Below, one piece after another: positions 17,022 to 26,024 of a stretch of DNA of 64,000 bases. The stretch's first letter is position 1, and the number at the start of each line of letters is the position of its first letter. Below the pieces are notes generated by a model. That model did not search any database. It had not been told where the DNA came from and was given only the letters and a program-made list of their open reading frames with translations. This DNA comes from Scytonema millei VB511283 (GTDB taxonomy: Bacteria; Cyanobacteriota; Cyanobacteriia; Cyanobacteriales; Chroococcidiopsidaceae): contig NZ_JTJC03000005.1 in NCBI RefSeq assembly GCF_000817735.3, positions 310,001-374,000 on the forward strand. Reading direction: 5' to 3'. The position numbers and the translations under genes were made by a program.

Positions 17022-17411
17022 CTAAGAACAGACGAGGATCGCCGTAGCGATCGCGTAATCTCCGTCATGGCTCAAACTCAACTGCCACTGCAACTGTCCC
17101 CAAGCATCTACGAGCGCTAACGCTCGTGCGTGTAATTGTACGGTAGGAACGCCGCTCGGTTGACGGCAAATCTCAACGTCAGTGTAGCCTACGCCCAGCC
17201 AGCCAGTCCCCAAAGCTTTGACCACAGCTTCTTTCGCCGCCCATCTACCAGCTAGTTTATTCATCGCATTACGACTAGGAGCATTTTGCTCGTAACGACA
17301 ATCCAATAGCTCATTTGGCGTGTAGACGCGCCGCAAAAAGCGATCGCCAAATTGCTCTATAACCTTCTCAATTCGAGGAATGTAAATAATATCCGTTCCT
17401 AAACGTAGCAT
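17022..17411 (-). CDS. acpS: Holo-[acyl-carrier-protein] synthase
   Basis: This 129-residue enzyme transfers 4'-phosphopantetheine from CoA to acyl carrier protein. It shows LGTDIIYIPRIEK (Mg-binding Asp at position 7), FLRRVYTPNEL, LAGRWAAKEAVVKALGTG (catalytic Glu/Lys), and the closing LSLSHDGDYAIATAI. Length is normal for AcpS. It lies alone between pipX and pabB with a repeat-filled gap after its start. Confidence 0.95.
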   Translation of the reverse strand: MLRLGTDIIYIPRIEKVIEQFGDRFLRRVYTPNELLDCRYEQNAPSRNAMNKLAGRWAAKEAVVKALGTGWLGVGYTDVEICRQPSGVPTVQLHARALALVDAWGQLQWQLSLSHDGDYAIATAILVCS

Positions 17412-17496
17412 CAGTTGTCAGTTATCAGTGATTAGTGGCTAGTGGCTAGTGACTAGTTAATTCTTACTTACGATTTACAACTTACGACTTACGACT
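17411..17496. repeat. Repeats between pabB and acpS
   Basis: TCAGTTGTCAGTTATCAG at 17411-17430, TAGTGGCTAGTGGCTAG at 17433-17455 and ACTTACGACTTACGACTT at 17474-17495. Each is a two- to four-copy heptamer array. Confidence 0.7.
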
Positions 17497-19158
17497 TCAT
17501 TTTTCCGTTCTTTTCAAGGCGATGATTTGGGCTTGAGCTTTGTGCAAAGACTCATACCATTCTCGCTCGGGGTCGCTGTCAGCAACGATCCCCGCTCCAA
17601 CTTGTCCCCAAACTTGATTGCGGGAGTCGGGAGTTGGGAGAGTGGCTAGTGGCTGGTGGCTAGTGGCGCGTGATTTTTCTCCCTCAGCCTCCTCAGCGCC
17701 CTCAGCTCTCTTACTCTGCTCCCTGCTCCCTGCTTTCTGCTCCCTGCTATACAGCAGAGTCCGAATCAAAATATTCAAGTCTAAATTACCGCGCCAGTCT
17801 AAGTAACCGCAGGAACCGTAAAACAAGCTGCGGCGGACTGGCTCCAATTCTTCAATAATTTCCATGCAACGGACTTTAGGACAGCCAGTAATCGTACCCC
17901 CAGGAAACACGGCGCGAATTAAATCGATCGCATTGTATTCTGGTTTGAGCGTACCAGTAATATTACTCACAAGGTGCATGACGTGACTGTATCGCTCAAT
18001 CGCTAGTAATTCATCGACAACGACAGAACCCCATTCACAGACACGCCCTAGATCGTTACGTTCCAAATCTACGAGCATGATATGTTCGGCAATCTCCTTA
18101 GTATTGCTTAACAAATCTTGAGCTAAATCACGGTCTTGGGCGGGAGTAGCTCCCCGAGATCGCGTGCCTGCAATTGGTCTTGTTTGGACTTGGCGATCGT
18201 GTAATTGCACCAATCTTTCTGGCGAACAGCTAATGACTGCTCCCCAAGGAGTCTGCCAATAACTAGCAAAGGGAGACGGATTAATTTGTTGCAGTGCTTG
18301 ATAAATTTGCCAGCTACTAGCGCTCGTGCTGGTTTCAAAGCGCAAAGAAAGATTTGCCTGAAAAATGTCTCCAGCTTGAATGTACTTTTTTGCTCGGCAG
18401 ACAGCCGTTTCGTATTCTTCTTGATGGGTGAGTAGTAAGAATTCGGAATAACGCTGCGCTTCGCCTTCGGCTGACTGAATTCGGAATTCGCAATTATTTT
18501 TAACTTTTGACTTTTGACTTTTGACTTCTGACTTTTCAAGTCGCTCTTGTAAATCGTCTAACTGCTGTGGTACGGAAACAGCCAGCCACAAAATTTGTTC
18601 TAAGTGGTCGAGAACGGCGAAACACTCAGGCTCGTACCAATAAGCAACAGGAAATGGTAAGGGATCTGATTTTACATAGGGTAACTTTTCAATCTCCCAA
18701 GCCAGATCGTAACCCAACCAACCCAGCCATCCTCCAGTAAAAGGGAGGGAGTCGGGAATCGGGAGTCGGGAGTCGAGTGAGTGGCTAGTGGCTAGTGGCT
18801 GGTGGCTAGTGGCTGGAATTGCTCCCCCAGCTCTTTCCCCCCCTGCTCCCTGCACCGAAGCGCTCCCTGCTCCCTTACATTCCAATAGCTGCTGCAAAAA
18901 TGGCAAAATCTCCCCAACAGGTGGTGTCCACAGTTGCGGCTGTCCGTCGATAATGCGGGGTATGCCAGCACAGATAGAGTAACGCGCCAGTTGAGAACGA
19001 TCTTCGGATGTGGGAGCAGGACTTTCTAGTAGAGTTGCGATCGCGTCTGGATTGGCATCGGGGCGAAATAGGGCTGCAAATATTTCAGAACCGCTACGTT
19101 GTTCTAAAGGAAGCGATCGCCAATACCAAGGCTGCATGGGTTTCATGTCAAATTTCAC
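17497..19158 (-). CDS. pabB: Aminodeoxychorismate synthase component I with three repeat inserts
   Basis: Chorismate-utilising enzyme of 553 residues. It has GGWLGWLGYDLAWEIE, YIQAGDIFQANLS, SCSPERLVQL, TRPIAGTRSRG, IMLVDLERNDLGRVC, FPGGTITGCPKVRCMEII and YGSCGYLDWRGNLDLNILIRT. This order fits PabB (4-amino-4-deoxychorismate for folate) better than TrpE. About 115 residues are foreign low-complexity sequence at positions 94-138, 210-236 and 471-515, each a translation of intergenic repeat families. All catalytic blocks remain in frame. The gene start overlaps the ECF T gene stop (GTG 19158; ATG 19146 is an alternative). Confidence 0.9.
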   Translation of the reverse strand: MKFDMKPMQPWYWRSLPLEQRSGSEIFAALFRPDANPDAIATLLESPAPTSEDRSQLARYSICAGIPRIIDGQPQLWTPPVGEILPFLQQLLECKGAGSASVQGAGGERAGGAIPATSHQPLATSHSLDSRLPIPDSLPFTGGWLGWLGYDLAWEIEKLPYVKSDPLPFPVAYWYEPECFAVLDHLEQILWLAVSVPQQLDDLQERLEKSEVKSQKSKVKNNCEFRIQSAEGEAQRYSEFLLLTHQEEYETAVCRAKKYIQAGDIFQANLSLRFETSTSASSWQIYQALQQINPSPFASYWQTPWGAVISCSPERLVQLHDRQVQTRPIAGTRSRGATPAQDRDLAQDLLSNTKEIAEHIMLVDLERNDLGRVCEWGSVVVDELLAIERYSHVMHLVSNITGTLKPEYNAIDLIRAVFPGGTITGCPKVRCMEIIEELEPVRRSLFYGSCGYLDWRGNLDLNILIRTLLYSREQKAGSREQSKRAEGAEEAEGEKSRATSHQPLATLPTPDSRNQVWGQVGAGIVADSDPEREWYESLHKAQAQIIALKRTEK

Positions 19159-20149
19159 TGCCCCAAGTTAGGCGTATTCCCCAAAATGCAACCAAACACG
19201 CCAAGGCAATCCAGTCTCTAACAGTAAAGCGCAGTTGATGCCATTGGACGCGATGAGTATTCGGAGTGGTAAATCCCCTTACCGTCATCGCTTTAGCCAT
19301 TTGTTCGGCTCTCAGGAGTAAGTTTTCTAGCAATCGTTCTGCCACTACCATCCACACCCGCAATGCTCCCTTGATGCCTAGCTTTTTCCAATTTATTGCC
19401 CGGGTTCGCACGGAACGAATCAGATTTTGCACTTCTTCCATCACCAGGGGAATAAATCGCAATGACAGCGTTAGAGTCAGCGCAATTTCAGTTACGGGCA
19501 ATTTAAACCGTCGCAAAGGTAGCATCAAGCTTTCCAAACCTGCGGTAATTTCTTCTGGTGCAGTTGTGAGTAAATATAAATTCGTGCTGTAAATCAAAGT
19601 AAACAGGCTCGTACTCAAGCGCAATGCCAGCTCGACCGAGCGGCGCGTTACCGTAATTATCCAATATTGAAATAATACGTATTGGTAGTTGGTAGTTGGT
19701 AATTGGTAGTTGGTAGTTGGTTGACGTTGTCCCCCTTGTCCCCCTTGTCCCCTCTGCTCCCTGCTCCCTGCTCCCTGCTCCCTGCTCCCTGCTCCCGCAT
19801 CAAACTCATTGCCCAAAACCAACATCTCACTCTGTTCGGCAGTTGGCAAGCGGGGTTGAGGATCTACGCCTAAACCGTCAGGACTTACCGCGCCCAAAAT
19901 CAAGACGAAAAACGACAACGTGAGCAGCCAACCCATTTGTTGTCGCCAAACTCGCCAGGGAATCCCTGCTGTTAAAGTAATCAAAATGAGCAAGATGACT
20001 AAACTCACTCGGTATAGAGAGTTTGCCATAATTGGCGCTGCTAAAAAGCTGAGCAACCAAGCCAACTTCACCCTCGGATCGAGTCGATGCAGCCAAGCAA
20101 TCGGTTGTTCTAGATATAACCCTATGGGTAGCGATCGCAGTAAGTCCAT
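19148..20149 (-). CDS. ECF transporter T component (CbiQ/EcfT family)
   Basis: A 333-residue membrane protein. It has the N-terminal LHRLDPRVKLAWLLSF motif, several transmembrane helices, and the C-terminal coupling motifs AEQMAKAMTVRGF and the preceding LLENLLLRAEQ helix. The T component couples S subunits to the ATPases; a CbiO-type ATPase is at 7496-8164. Residues about 118-156 (AGAGSREQGAGSREQ, then a Gly/Gln-rich stretch, then PTTNYQLPTTNYQ) are translated repeat DNA in the loop between two helices. The 3' end overlaps the pabB start, an odd pairing for function. Confidence 0.88.
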   Translation of the reverse strand: MDLLRSLPIGLYLEQPIAWLHRLDPRVKLAWLLSFLAAPIMANSLYRVSLVILLILITLTAGIPWRVWRQQMGWLLTLSFFVLILGAVSPDGLGVDPQPRLPTAEQSEMLVLGNEFDAGAGSREQGAGSREQRGQGGQGGQRQPTTNYQLPTTNYQYVLFQYWIITVTRRSVELALRLSTSLFTLIYSTNLYLLTTAPEEITAGLESLMLPLRRFKLPVTEIALTLTLSLRFIPLVMEEVQNLIRSVRTRAINWKKLGIKGALRVWMVVAERLLENLLLRAEQMAKAMTVRGFTTPNTHRVQWHQLRFTVRDWIALACLVAFWGIRLTWGSEI

Positions 20150-20252
20150 TGTGATAGAGAGCAGGGAGCAGGGAGAAGAGGGCTGAGGGAGCTGAGGGGG
20201 CTGAGGGAGCTGAGGGGGAGAATCTAATTCCGAGTTCCGAATTCCGAATTCT
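20150..20252. repeat. Repeat array between der and the ECF T gene
   Basis: GAGCAGGGAGCAGGGAG at 20158-20176, GAGGGAGCTGAGGGGGCT units at 20182-20218 and CCGAGTTCCGAATTCCG at 20230-20248. It separates two genes on the same strand. Confidence 0.7.
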
Positions 20253-20253
20253 C

Positions 20254-21612
20254 CTACACGCGGGTAGCGCGATTTGTGCTTTTTTCTACGTCGCGGGCTT
20301 GTTTGCTACGCCAAAATAACCGGATCGGCGTGCCAGTAAAACCTAGTTGTTGGCGAAATTGTCGTTCGATGTATCGACGGTAGTTATCGTTGAAGCGCTT
20401 GGCATCGTTGACGAATAATGCGATCGCTGGAGGTTGAACGCTGACTTGCGTGCCATAATAAATTCTTCCTTGTCGTCCTTGGCGAGTTACTGGGGGAGAA
20501 TGCCACCTCAAAGCCTCTTCGAGTACTTCGTTGACAACTGCTGTCGAGACGCGCCGTTTGTGAGATTCGGCGGCTCGGTCTACTAATTCTAAAATCTTTT
20601 CTACTCGTTGTCCGGTCATAGCACTGACAAAAATTGCCTCTGCCCAGTCTAGAAACTGCATCCGCTCTCGCAGATTTTTTTCGTAGTCGTAAATTGTGTA
20701 TGTATCTTTTTCGATCGCATCCCACTTATTCACGACCAGAACGCAAGCCCGCCCTTCTTCAACTATACGTCCGGCGAGTTTTTGGTCTTGTTCGGTCACG
20801 CCATCAAGCGCATCAATGACGAGTAAAACTACGTCAGCGCGGCGAATTGCCTTAAAAGCACGATTGATGCCAAAAAATTCGGGTCCGTATTCGACGTTTT
20901 TCTTTTTGCGAATTCCGGCTGTATCGATTAAGCGATAGGTTTGACCCTGGTGTTCGACTACGGTATCGATTGAATCGCGTGTCGTACCGGAAATTGGGCT
21001 GACGATCGCCCGACTTTCGCCTACAAAAGAGTTTAACAAGCTAGATTTACCAACGTTCGGTCTACCGACAATCGCTACAGCAATCTCATTGGTTGGAGTA
21101 ATTTCTTCTGGTTGGGGTAAGTGGGCGATCAGTTGGTCTAACAAATCTCCCGTACCGTTGCCATGAATGCCAGAAACAGCATATGGTTCGCCCAGCCCTA
21201 GTTCCCAAAACTGCGCTGCTTGCATCAGACCTTGTTCGAGCGATTCACACTTATTGACAGCAAGTAGCACGGGTAAGGATTGTTGCCGCAACCACGCCGC
21301 CACTTCCTCATCGGCTGGCAGTGGTCCGGTTTGACCGTCAACGACAAATAGCACTGCACTTGCTTCGCTCAAAGCTGCCATGACTTGCTGTCGGATCAGG
21401 GGTAAAAATTCGGTGTCGTCGTCGAAGACTAAGCCGCCTGTATCGACTACCAAAAATTCGCGATCGCACCAGTAAGCAGGCATGTAAGTGCGATCGCGCG
21501 TCACGCCTGGTTCGTCATACACAATCGCCTCCTGTACTCCAGCCAGACGATTAGCAAGCGTAGATTTGCCCACATTAGGGCGACCGACTATGGCAACAAT
21601 TGGCAAAGGCAT
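20254..21612 (-). CDS. der: Ribosome biogenesis GTPase Der (EngA)
   Basis: A 452-residue tandem GTPase. The first G domain begins [18 protein letters not shown], with DTGGL and NKCE. The second begins [18 protein letters not shown], with DTAGI and NKWD. A KH-like C-terminal domain contains [19 protein letters not shown]. Der acts in 50S subunit assembly. Start and length agree with the family. Confidence 0.97.
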   Translation of the reverse strand: MPLPIVAIVGRPNVGKSTLANRLAGVQEAIVYDEPGVTRDRTYMPAYWCDREFLVVDTGGLVFDDDTEFLPLIRQQVMAALSEASAVLFVVDGQTGPLPADEEVAAWLRQQSLPVLLAVNKCESLEQGLMQAAQFWELGLGEPYAVSGIHGNGTGDLLDQLIAHLPQPEEITPTNEIAVAIVGRPNVGKSSLLNSFVGESRAIVSPISGTTRDSIDTVVEHQGQTYRLIDTAGIRKKKNVEYGPEFFGINRAFKAIRRADVVLLVIDALDGVTEQDQKLAGRIVEEGRACVLVVNKWDAIEKDTYTIYDYEKNLRERMQFLDWAEAIFVSAMTGQRVEKILELVDRAAESHKRRVSTAVVNEVLEEALRWHSPPVTRQGRQGRIYYGTQVSVQPPAIALFVNDAKRFNDNYRRYIERQFRQQLGFTGTPIRLFWRSKQARDVEKSTNRATRV

Positions 21613-22396
21613 ATAAGTGGCTGAAGCATCAAACTTTCATTGTAGCGACTCTCTAGAGTTTCGATCGCAACTTGAGTTGGCAGAGATTTTTTTGGCAAAA
21701 TCTTTTTTTATGATTGAAATACTCGTTAAGTAAAGTAGTTTTTTTGATAAAACACTTAAAAAAACTAAATCAAATTCTGTTTTCCCCGACCGCAGATTTG
21801 CTGTATTATTCCTTTAAATAAATGAGTCAAAGTAGTAAGAATTGCCTCTTTCTAACTCTTGTTAGAGCTTGGCTATTTTCTCCTGCTTTTGTTTCAAAAA
21901 AGACAAAGTTTTTGCAAAGATTCAAGCCAAAGGTGCAAAATTTGCACGAATGAAATGTATGATTTTTCGATATAAACTTTGTCAAAAAAACAGTTTGAGT
22001 TTGACAATATGTCGTGTATATTGAGAAGATATTCGCGGATTAAAGTTGTTTTCAAACTTAACCGAGAAAATTGCCGATTGGCTCTCGGCAAGCATTTGGA
22101 TGTTAGATCTACCACAAATCAAGAGTAAAGTTTAGGCTAAAAGCAGTCATCTAGAGTTTTTTGTCTTCATTTTAGGGCTGAAGTCAAGCAGAGACAAAAC
22201 TAATTAATACAGATAGTTAGCACAGAGGCGATCGACGCGATCGCAATTAGCCATCAATTACAAGCAATAAGTTATGAGCTATTAGCTATTAGCTAATGGT
22301 GATAGAAAGGTGCGACACAATATCACCTCACTGTACCGATCGCTGATAACTGATAACTGATAACTGATAACCGACATCAGGAGGATACAAATTTAA
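21613..22396. other. 784-bp AT-rich intergenic region
   Basis: The region separates der from the divergent copper-oxidase gene. From 21680 to 22140 it is AT-rich with no credible ORF, RNA motif or strong hairpin that I can identify. From 22258 to 22380 it holds TATTAGCTATTAGCTA and CTGATAACTGATAACTGA arrays. AGGAGG at 22380-22385 is the Shine-Dalgarno of the next gene. Confidence 0.6.
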
Positions 22397-23926
22397 GTGA
22401 TTCAACACGAACTACTTAATTTACCTACCAAGAAATTTGGCACTGGGACGCTCATAGCCCAAGGCAGTGGTGTAGGTAGCTGGCAACTTCTGTCCTATCA
22501 AGTTCCGATCAACCCCGTCCATGCAGCATTACTACGAACGGGAAAAGTCTTTTTCTTCACTGGTTCGGGAAATAACCCCACGCGAATCAATTCTCCCTTC
22601 AACAGCGTGGTTTGGGATGTAAATAGCGGTACGTTTACCAGCCAATCGCCACCAACAGATCCATCTGGATTACCCATCGATCTTTTCTGTGCCGGACAAT
22701 CGTTTCGCGCTGATGGTCGCTTAATGATTGCAGGTGGAACTCTGCAATACGACCCTTTCTATGGAGCAACCTCTGCTTTTTTATTCGATCCGAGTAACGA
22801 GCAGCTGACAGCCATAGCCTCAATGAAGTACGGTCGCTGGTATCCTACAGTCCTAACGCTAGGCAACGGTCGAATTTTTGCCTTATCGGGGCTGGATGTG
22901 AATGGCAATCTAGCGATCAACCCAGAAATATATTCCAGCTCTTGGAGAGCTTTTTCTCAAGCTACCAGTCCTTTCGAGCTTTACGCCCATCTGATCTTGA
23001 CCGCTACGGGGCAAGTTTTTTATACAGGAGGCTATTTTGCCTTTAACAATGGTGTTTCCGCTCGCCTGCTCACCTTACCAGGAAACTTCAATCAAAGAAT
23101 TACTGAAACGCCCGTAGGTGCATTGCAACAGCCTGACTCTGGCGCTCAAGCTGCTAGCGTACTGCTTCCACCAGCTCAAGACCAACGAGTCATGGTAATT
23201 GGGGGTGGAAATCCCAATCAGGCAACCAATAGAGTCAGTATCATCAACTTAAACGCAAGTAACCCTGCATATGCAGCTGCACCATCGCTCAACTTTGCTC
23301 GCAAGCACCACAATGCCGTAATTCTGCCCGATCGCACGGTTTTAGTTTGTAATGGGAGCGGATTTGATGAAGCTGGGAATGCTGCTACACTGACCGCAGA
23401 GATCTACGACCCGATCGCCAATACTTGGACGCTTACAGCTCCAGCTAACCGAGTTCGCCTCTATCACTCCGTTGCCTTACTGTTACCAGATGGCAGAGTT
23501 GTCACCACAGGTGGTAATCCCAGGCGGTTAAATGAATGCGATAGCAATGGCAACCTTCCAGGCAGTTCGCCACCGCTACCTTGTGAGGATAGGCAAATTG
23601 AAATTTACAGCCCGCCTTACATCTCGCAATCGCGACCGACAATTCAGAACGCACCCGCAGAAATCTCCCTGGGCAATACATTTACGGTTACGACCCCCCA
23701 AGCGCAGAACATCCAATGGGTCAGCCTAGTTAGACCAATGGCAACAACGCACGGACTAGATACAGAACAAAGGCTGGTAGATCTGCCGATCGCCTCTAGA
23801 ACCAGTACTTCCCTATCCGTGACTCTGACATCTAATCGCAATATTGCCCCTGCTGGTTGGTACATGTTGTTCGTTAGCAATAACAGTCGCGTACCTTCAG
23901 TGGCTAGATGGATACGAATCAGTTAA
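22397..23926 (+). CDS. Galactose-oxidase/glyoxal-oxidase-like copper radical oxidase
   Basis: A 509-residue kelch-propeller protein with a C-terminal DUF1929 immunoglobulin-like domain (about 412-505). All ligands of the galactose oxidase copper site can be matched: Cys98 (DLFCAG) and Tyr149 (GRWYP) for the thioether-linked radical pair, Tyr356-His357 (RLYHSVALLLPDGRV) and His452 (MATTHGLDTEQR). It should oxidise primary alcohols or aldehydes and produce hydrogen peroxide. No signal peptide is visible from GTG 22397, which is fixed by an in-frame TAA just before it and AGGAGG 12 nt upstream. Cytosolic location would be unusual for this family. Confidence 0.85.
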   Translation: MIQHELLNLPTKKFGTGTLIAQGSGVGSWQLLSYQVPINPVHAALLRTGKVFFFTGSGNNPTRINSPFNSVVWDVNSGTFTSQSPPTDPSGLPIDLFCAGQSFRADGRLMIAGGTLQYDPFYGATSAFLFDPSNEQLTAIASMKYGRWYPTVLTLGNGRIFALSGLDVNGNLAINPEIYSSSWRAFSQATSPFELYAHLILTATGQVFYTGGYFAFNNGVSARLLTLPGNFNQRITETPVGALQQPDSGAQAASVLLPPAQDQRVMVIGGGNPNQATNRVSIINLNASNPAYAAAPSLNFARKHHNAVILPDRTVLVCNGSGFDEAGNAATLTAEIYDPIANTWTLTAPANRVRLYHSVALLLPDGRVVTTGGNPRRLNECDSNGNLPGSSPPLPCEDRQIEIYSPPYISQSRPTIQNAPAEISLGNTFTVTTPQAQNIQWVSLVRPMATTHGLDTEQRLVDLPIASRTSTSLSVTLTSNRNIAPAGWYMLFVSNNSRVPSVARWIRIS

Positions 23927-24035
23927 CAGTTAACAGTTAACAGTTATCAGTGGTTAGTGACTAGTGACTAGTAACTGGACTCAATTCTTGTCACCAGCCA
24001 CTAGTCACTAGCCACCAGTCACGCACCACGCACCA
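23923..24035. repeat. Repeat array downstream of the copper oxidase
   Basis: CAGTTAACAGTTAACAGTT overlaps the stop codon at 23923-23945. It is followed by GTGACTAGTGACTAGTAACT, CACTAGCCACCAGTCAC and GCACCACGCACCAC units. Confidence 0.75.
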
Positions 24036-24045
24036 CTTATTTCAT

Positions 24046-24963
24046 ATGGAAATTAGAATTTCTCGTCGTCGGTTTGGACAATTGGCGATCGCCACAACTA
24101 CAATTGCCGGATTTAGCTACCTGGCTAGCAAAACATCGGCACAAACGTCAGGTTTGGCGATCGCGGGTATTAGCTCTAGGGGAACTGTTACTACCCCAGA
24201 TTCTAGTAGTACTGATGTTTCTAGTCCCTCTGTGGAAACGGGCGATGCCCCCGATACCTCTGATACATCCCAACAAGTCATTATTAGCTCGATTGACTTG
24301 CCAACAGGGAGAAGGCAGAGGGGGGTAACATCTGCAATGCCCACGGATGAGAGTATTAGCGGTTTTGCTTACTTAATCGACGGTACGCCTGTAGTTGCCA
24401 TGACTCCCGCTAGAACCAGTAGAAGGAAAGGCAGAAACCCGACACGCCTCAGCTTTCCTGGGATATCTCGCGCCGATGTGACAGTTTCAGGACTTACACC
24501 CCAGCAAAGACTCGAAAGTTTGATGGTAACTTCAGATGGCACGCTGCTTGGTTTGGTTGCCAATAAGAACGGGACACCACCTGTAAGACTGGTAGAAGTC
24601 AACCCCAATACGGGAATTTTTAATGTCAGACTTAGCCTACCGTCTGACCAAAAATATAGTACCTTAGCAATCTGTCCCAACGGCACGATTTATACAACTT
24701 CCGTTGCTAACGGTGCTACTACTCTCGTCAGAATTAACTTAGCGCAAGCTAGTGTCACGCCGTTAGTACAATTGCGGTTGAATAATAACTCTTGGGGTAA
24801 TGGCTTGCAAAGCCTACTATGCAACAACGCTAACCAGCTGATTGCTTTTGGCGCACCGAGATACGTACAACCAAATGCCCTTTATACTGTAGATTTAAGC
24901 AGTGGCGCTATGGCTAAGCTGGTAGACTTTGACGCTGCTAGAGTGGCAATGCGGACTGTATAA
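24046..24963 (+). CDS. Tat-exported protein of unknown function, probable beta-propeller
   Basis: A 305-residue protein with a twin-arginine signal: ISRRRFGQLAIA at residues 5-16, a hydrophobic run, and a likely cleavage after SAQ near residue 33. A Ser/Thr-rich linker (about 45-80) is followed by repeated beta-strand units such as LMVTSDGTLLGLV, LAICPNGTIYTTSV and LLCNNANQLIAFG, which suggest a propeller or similar repeat fold. No catalytic motif is recognised. It follows the copper-radical oxidase gene on the same strand. Tat export usually means folding or cofactor loading before export, so a shared extracellular pathway is possible but not shown. Confidence 0.72.
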   Translation: MEIRISRRRFGQLAIATTTIAGFSYLASKTSAQTSGLAIAGISSRGTVTTPDSSSTDVSSPSVETGDAPDTSDTSQQVIISSIDLPTGRRQRGVTSAMPTDESISGFAYLIDGTPVVAMTPARTSRRKGRNPTRLSFPGISRADVTVSGLTPQQRLESLMVTSDGTLLGLVANKNGTPPVRLVEVNPNTGIFNVRLSLPSDQKYSTLAICPNGTIYTTSVANGATTLVRINLAQASVTPLVQLRLNNNSWGNGLQSLLCNNANQLIAFGAPRYVQPNALYTVDLSSGAMAKLVDFDAARVAMRTV

Positions 24964-25138
24964 AGGTCATTGGTCATTGGTAGTAGACGGTAAACCCTAA
25001 ACGCTAAACGCTAAACGCTTCACTACACTATGTGAACGCTACAACTCCCTTGCTTAAGCAAGCTACGCGAACGCTAAACTACGTGAAACCAGGTTACTGA
25101 CAACTGACAACTGATAACTGATAACTGACAACTGATTT
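24964..25138. repeat. Repeat-filled gap
   Basis: ACGCTAAACGCTAAACGCT at about 24995-25018, a GCTACGCGAACGC REP-like patch at 25020-25085, and ACTGATAACTGATAACTGA at 25100-25130. No gene is seen. Confidence 0.65.
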
Positions 25139-25146
25139 GTTTGCTA

Positions 25147-25890
25147 GTGAAAAAAAACAATTTAGAGTTTTACGATCGCAGTGCTGCCCAGTGGTGGCAA
25201 CCTGATGCGAAAGTTTACGCCCTACACCGCCTTAATCCCCTTCGCTTTCAGTACTTCGATCGCCATTTAACCAATTGGCAAGGGCTGAGAGTTTTGGATG
25301 TTGGTTGTGGTGGAGGGTTTTCTTGCGAATTTTTAGCCGCACGGGGCGCAAAGGTTTTCGGCATCGATCGCTCTCAAAGTTGTATCGCTACAGCGAAAGC
25401 CCATGCTGCAACTTCTGGGTTCGAGATTGACTATCAGTATGGATATGCCGAAGATCTGCCCTATGCCGATCGCTATTTTGATGTGGTTGTTTGTGTCGAT
25501 GTTTTAGAACACGTAACAAATTGGCAACAAACTGTCACGGAAATTCATCGCGTCTTGCAGCCTGGAGGAACGTTTTGTTTTGACACGATCAACAGGACTG
25601 TACAATCGCAGTTGATGATGATTTGGTTTTTGGAGGGAGTCGTCAAAGCGATCGATCGCGGGATTCATGACTGGGAGAAATTCATCAAACCAGAGGAGTT
25701 AACGAGTTTGATGCAACAGCAGAGTTTTACGAATATTGATATTAAAGGCTTTAGCCTATTTGGAAGTTCACCCTGGGATGCGATCGCTACTTTCTGGCAC
25801 TACAAGAGAACGGGTAGTTTGAGGGCAAGCATTACAGATAATACGTCAGTCATGTATATTGGCAAGGCAGAAAAAACAGCGCGATCGTAA
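25147..25890 (+). CDS. SAM-dependent methyltransferase, UbiG-like
   Basis: A 247-residue class I methyltransferase with LRVLDVGCGGGFSCEFLA (motif I), GIDRS after strand 2, YAEDLPYADRYFDVVVCVDV (motif II) and VLQPGGTFCFDT (motif III). The opening (FYDRSAAQWW and LHRLNPLRFQYFD) and GIHDWEKFIKPEEL are like UbiG O-methyltransferases. Cyanobacteria make plastoquinone by another route, so the substrate is unclear. Start could be GTG 25147 or TTG 25141; neither has a clear ribosome binding site. It is co-directional with the oxidoreductase that follows. Confidence 0.85.
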   Translation: MKKNNLEFYDRSAAQWWQPDAKVYALHRLNPLRFQYFDRHLTNWQGLRVLDVGCGGGFSCEFLAARGAKVFGIDRSQSCIATAKAHAATSGFEIDYQYGYAEDLPYADRYFDVVVCVDVLEHVTNWQQTVTEIHRVLQPGGTFCFDTINRTVQSQLMMIWFLEGVVKAIDRGIHDWEKFIKPEELTSLMQQQSFTNIDIKGFSLFGSSPWDAIATFWHYKRTGSLRASITDNTSVMYIGKAEKTARS

Positions 25891-26024
25891 AAAACTGCTA
25901 AAGTCTAGCCCCGCGATCGCGTAGAGTGCGTCAAGATCGAAGCAAGTCAAAAGTCAAAACTCAAAAGTCAAAATGCTGGAACTTGAATTCAATCCGTGAC
26001 AGCATATGACCGCAAACACTTAGT

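Noticed and set aside
21894-22115. 73-codon frame in the der-copper oxidase gap
   Set aside because: AT-rich, no ribosome binding site, composition like the surrounding noncoding DNA, no recognisable motif.
24046-24963. The Tat-signal protein as a second copper oxidase
   Set aside because: No kelch or copper-site residues (CxG, YH, H) can be matched.
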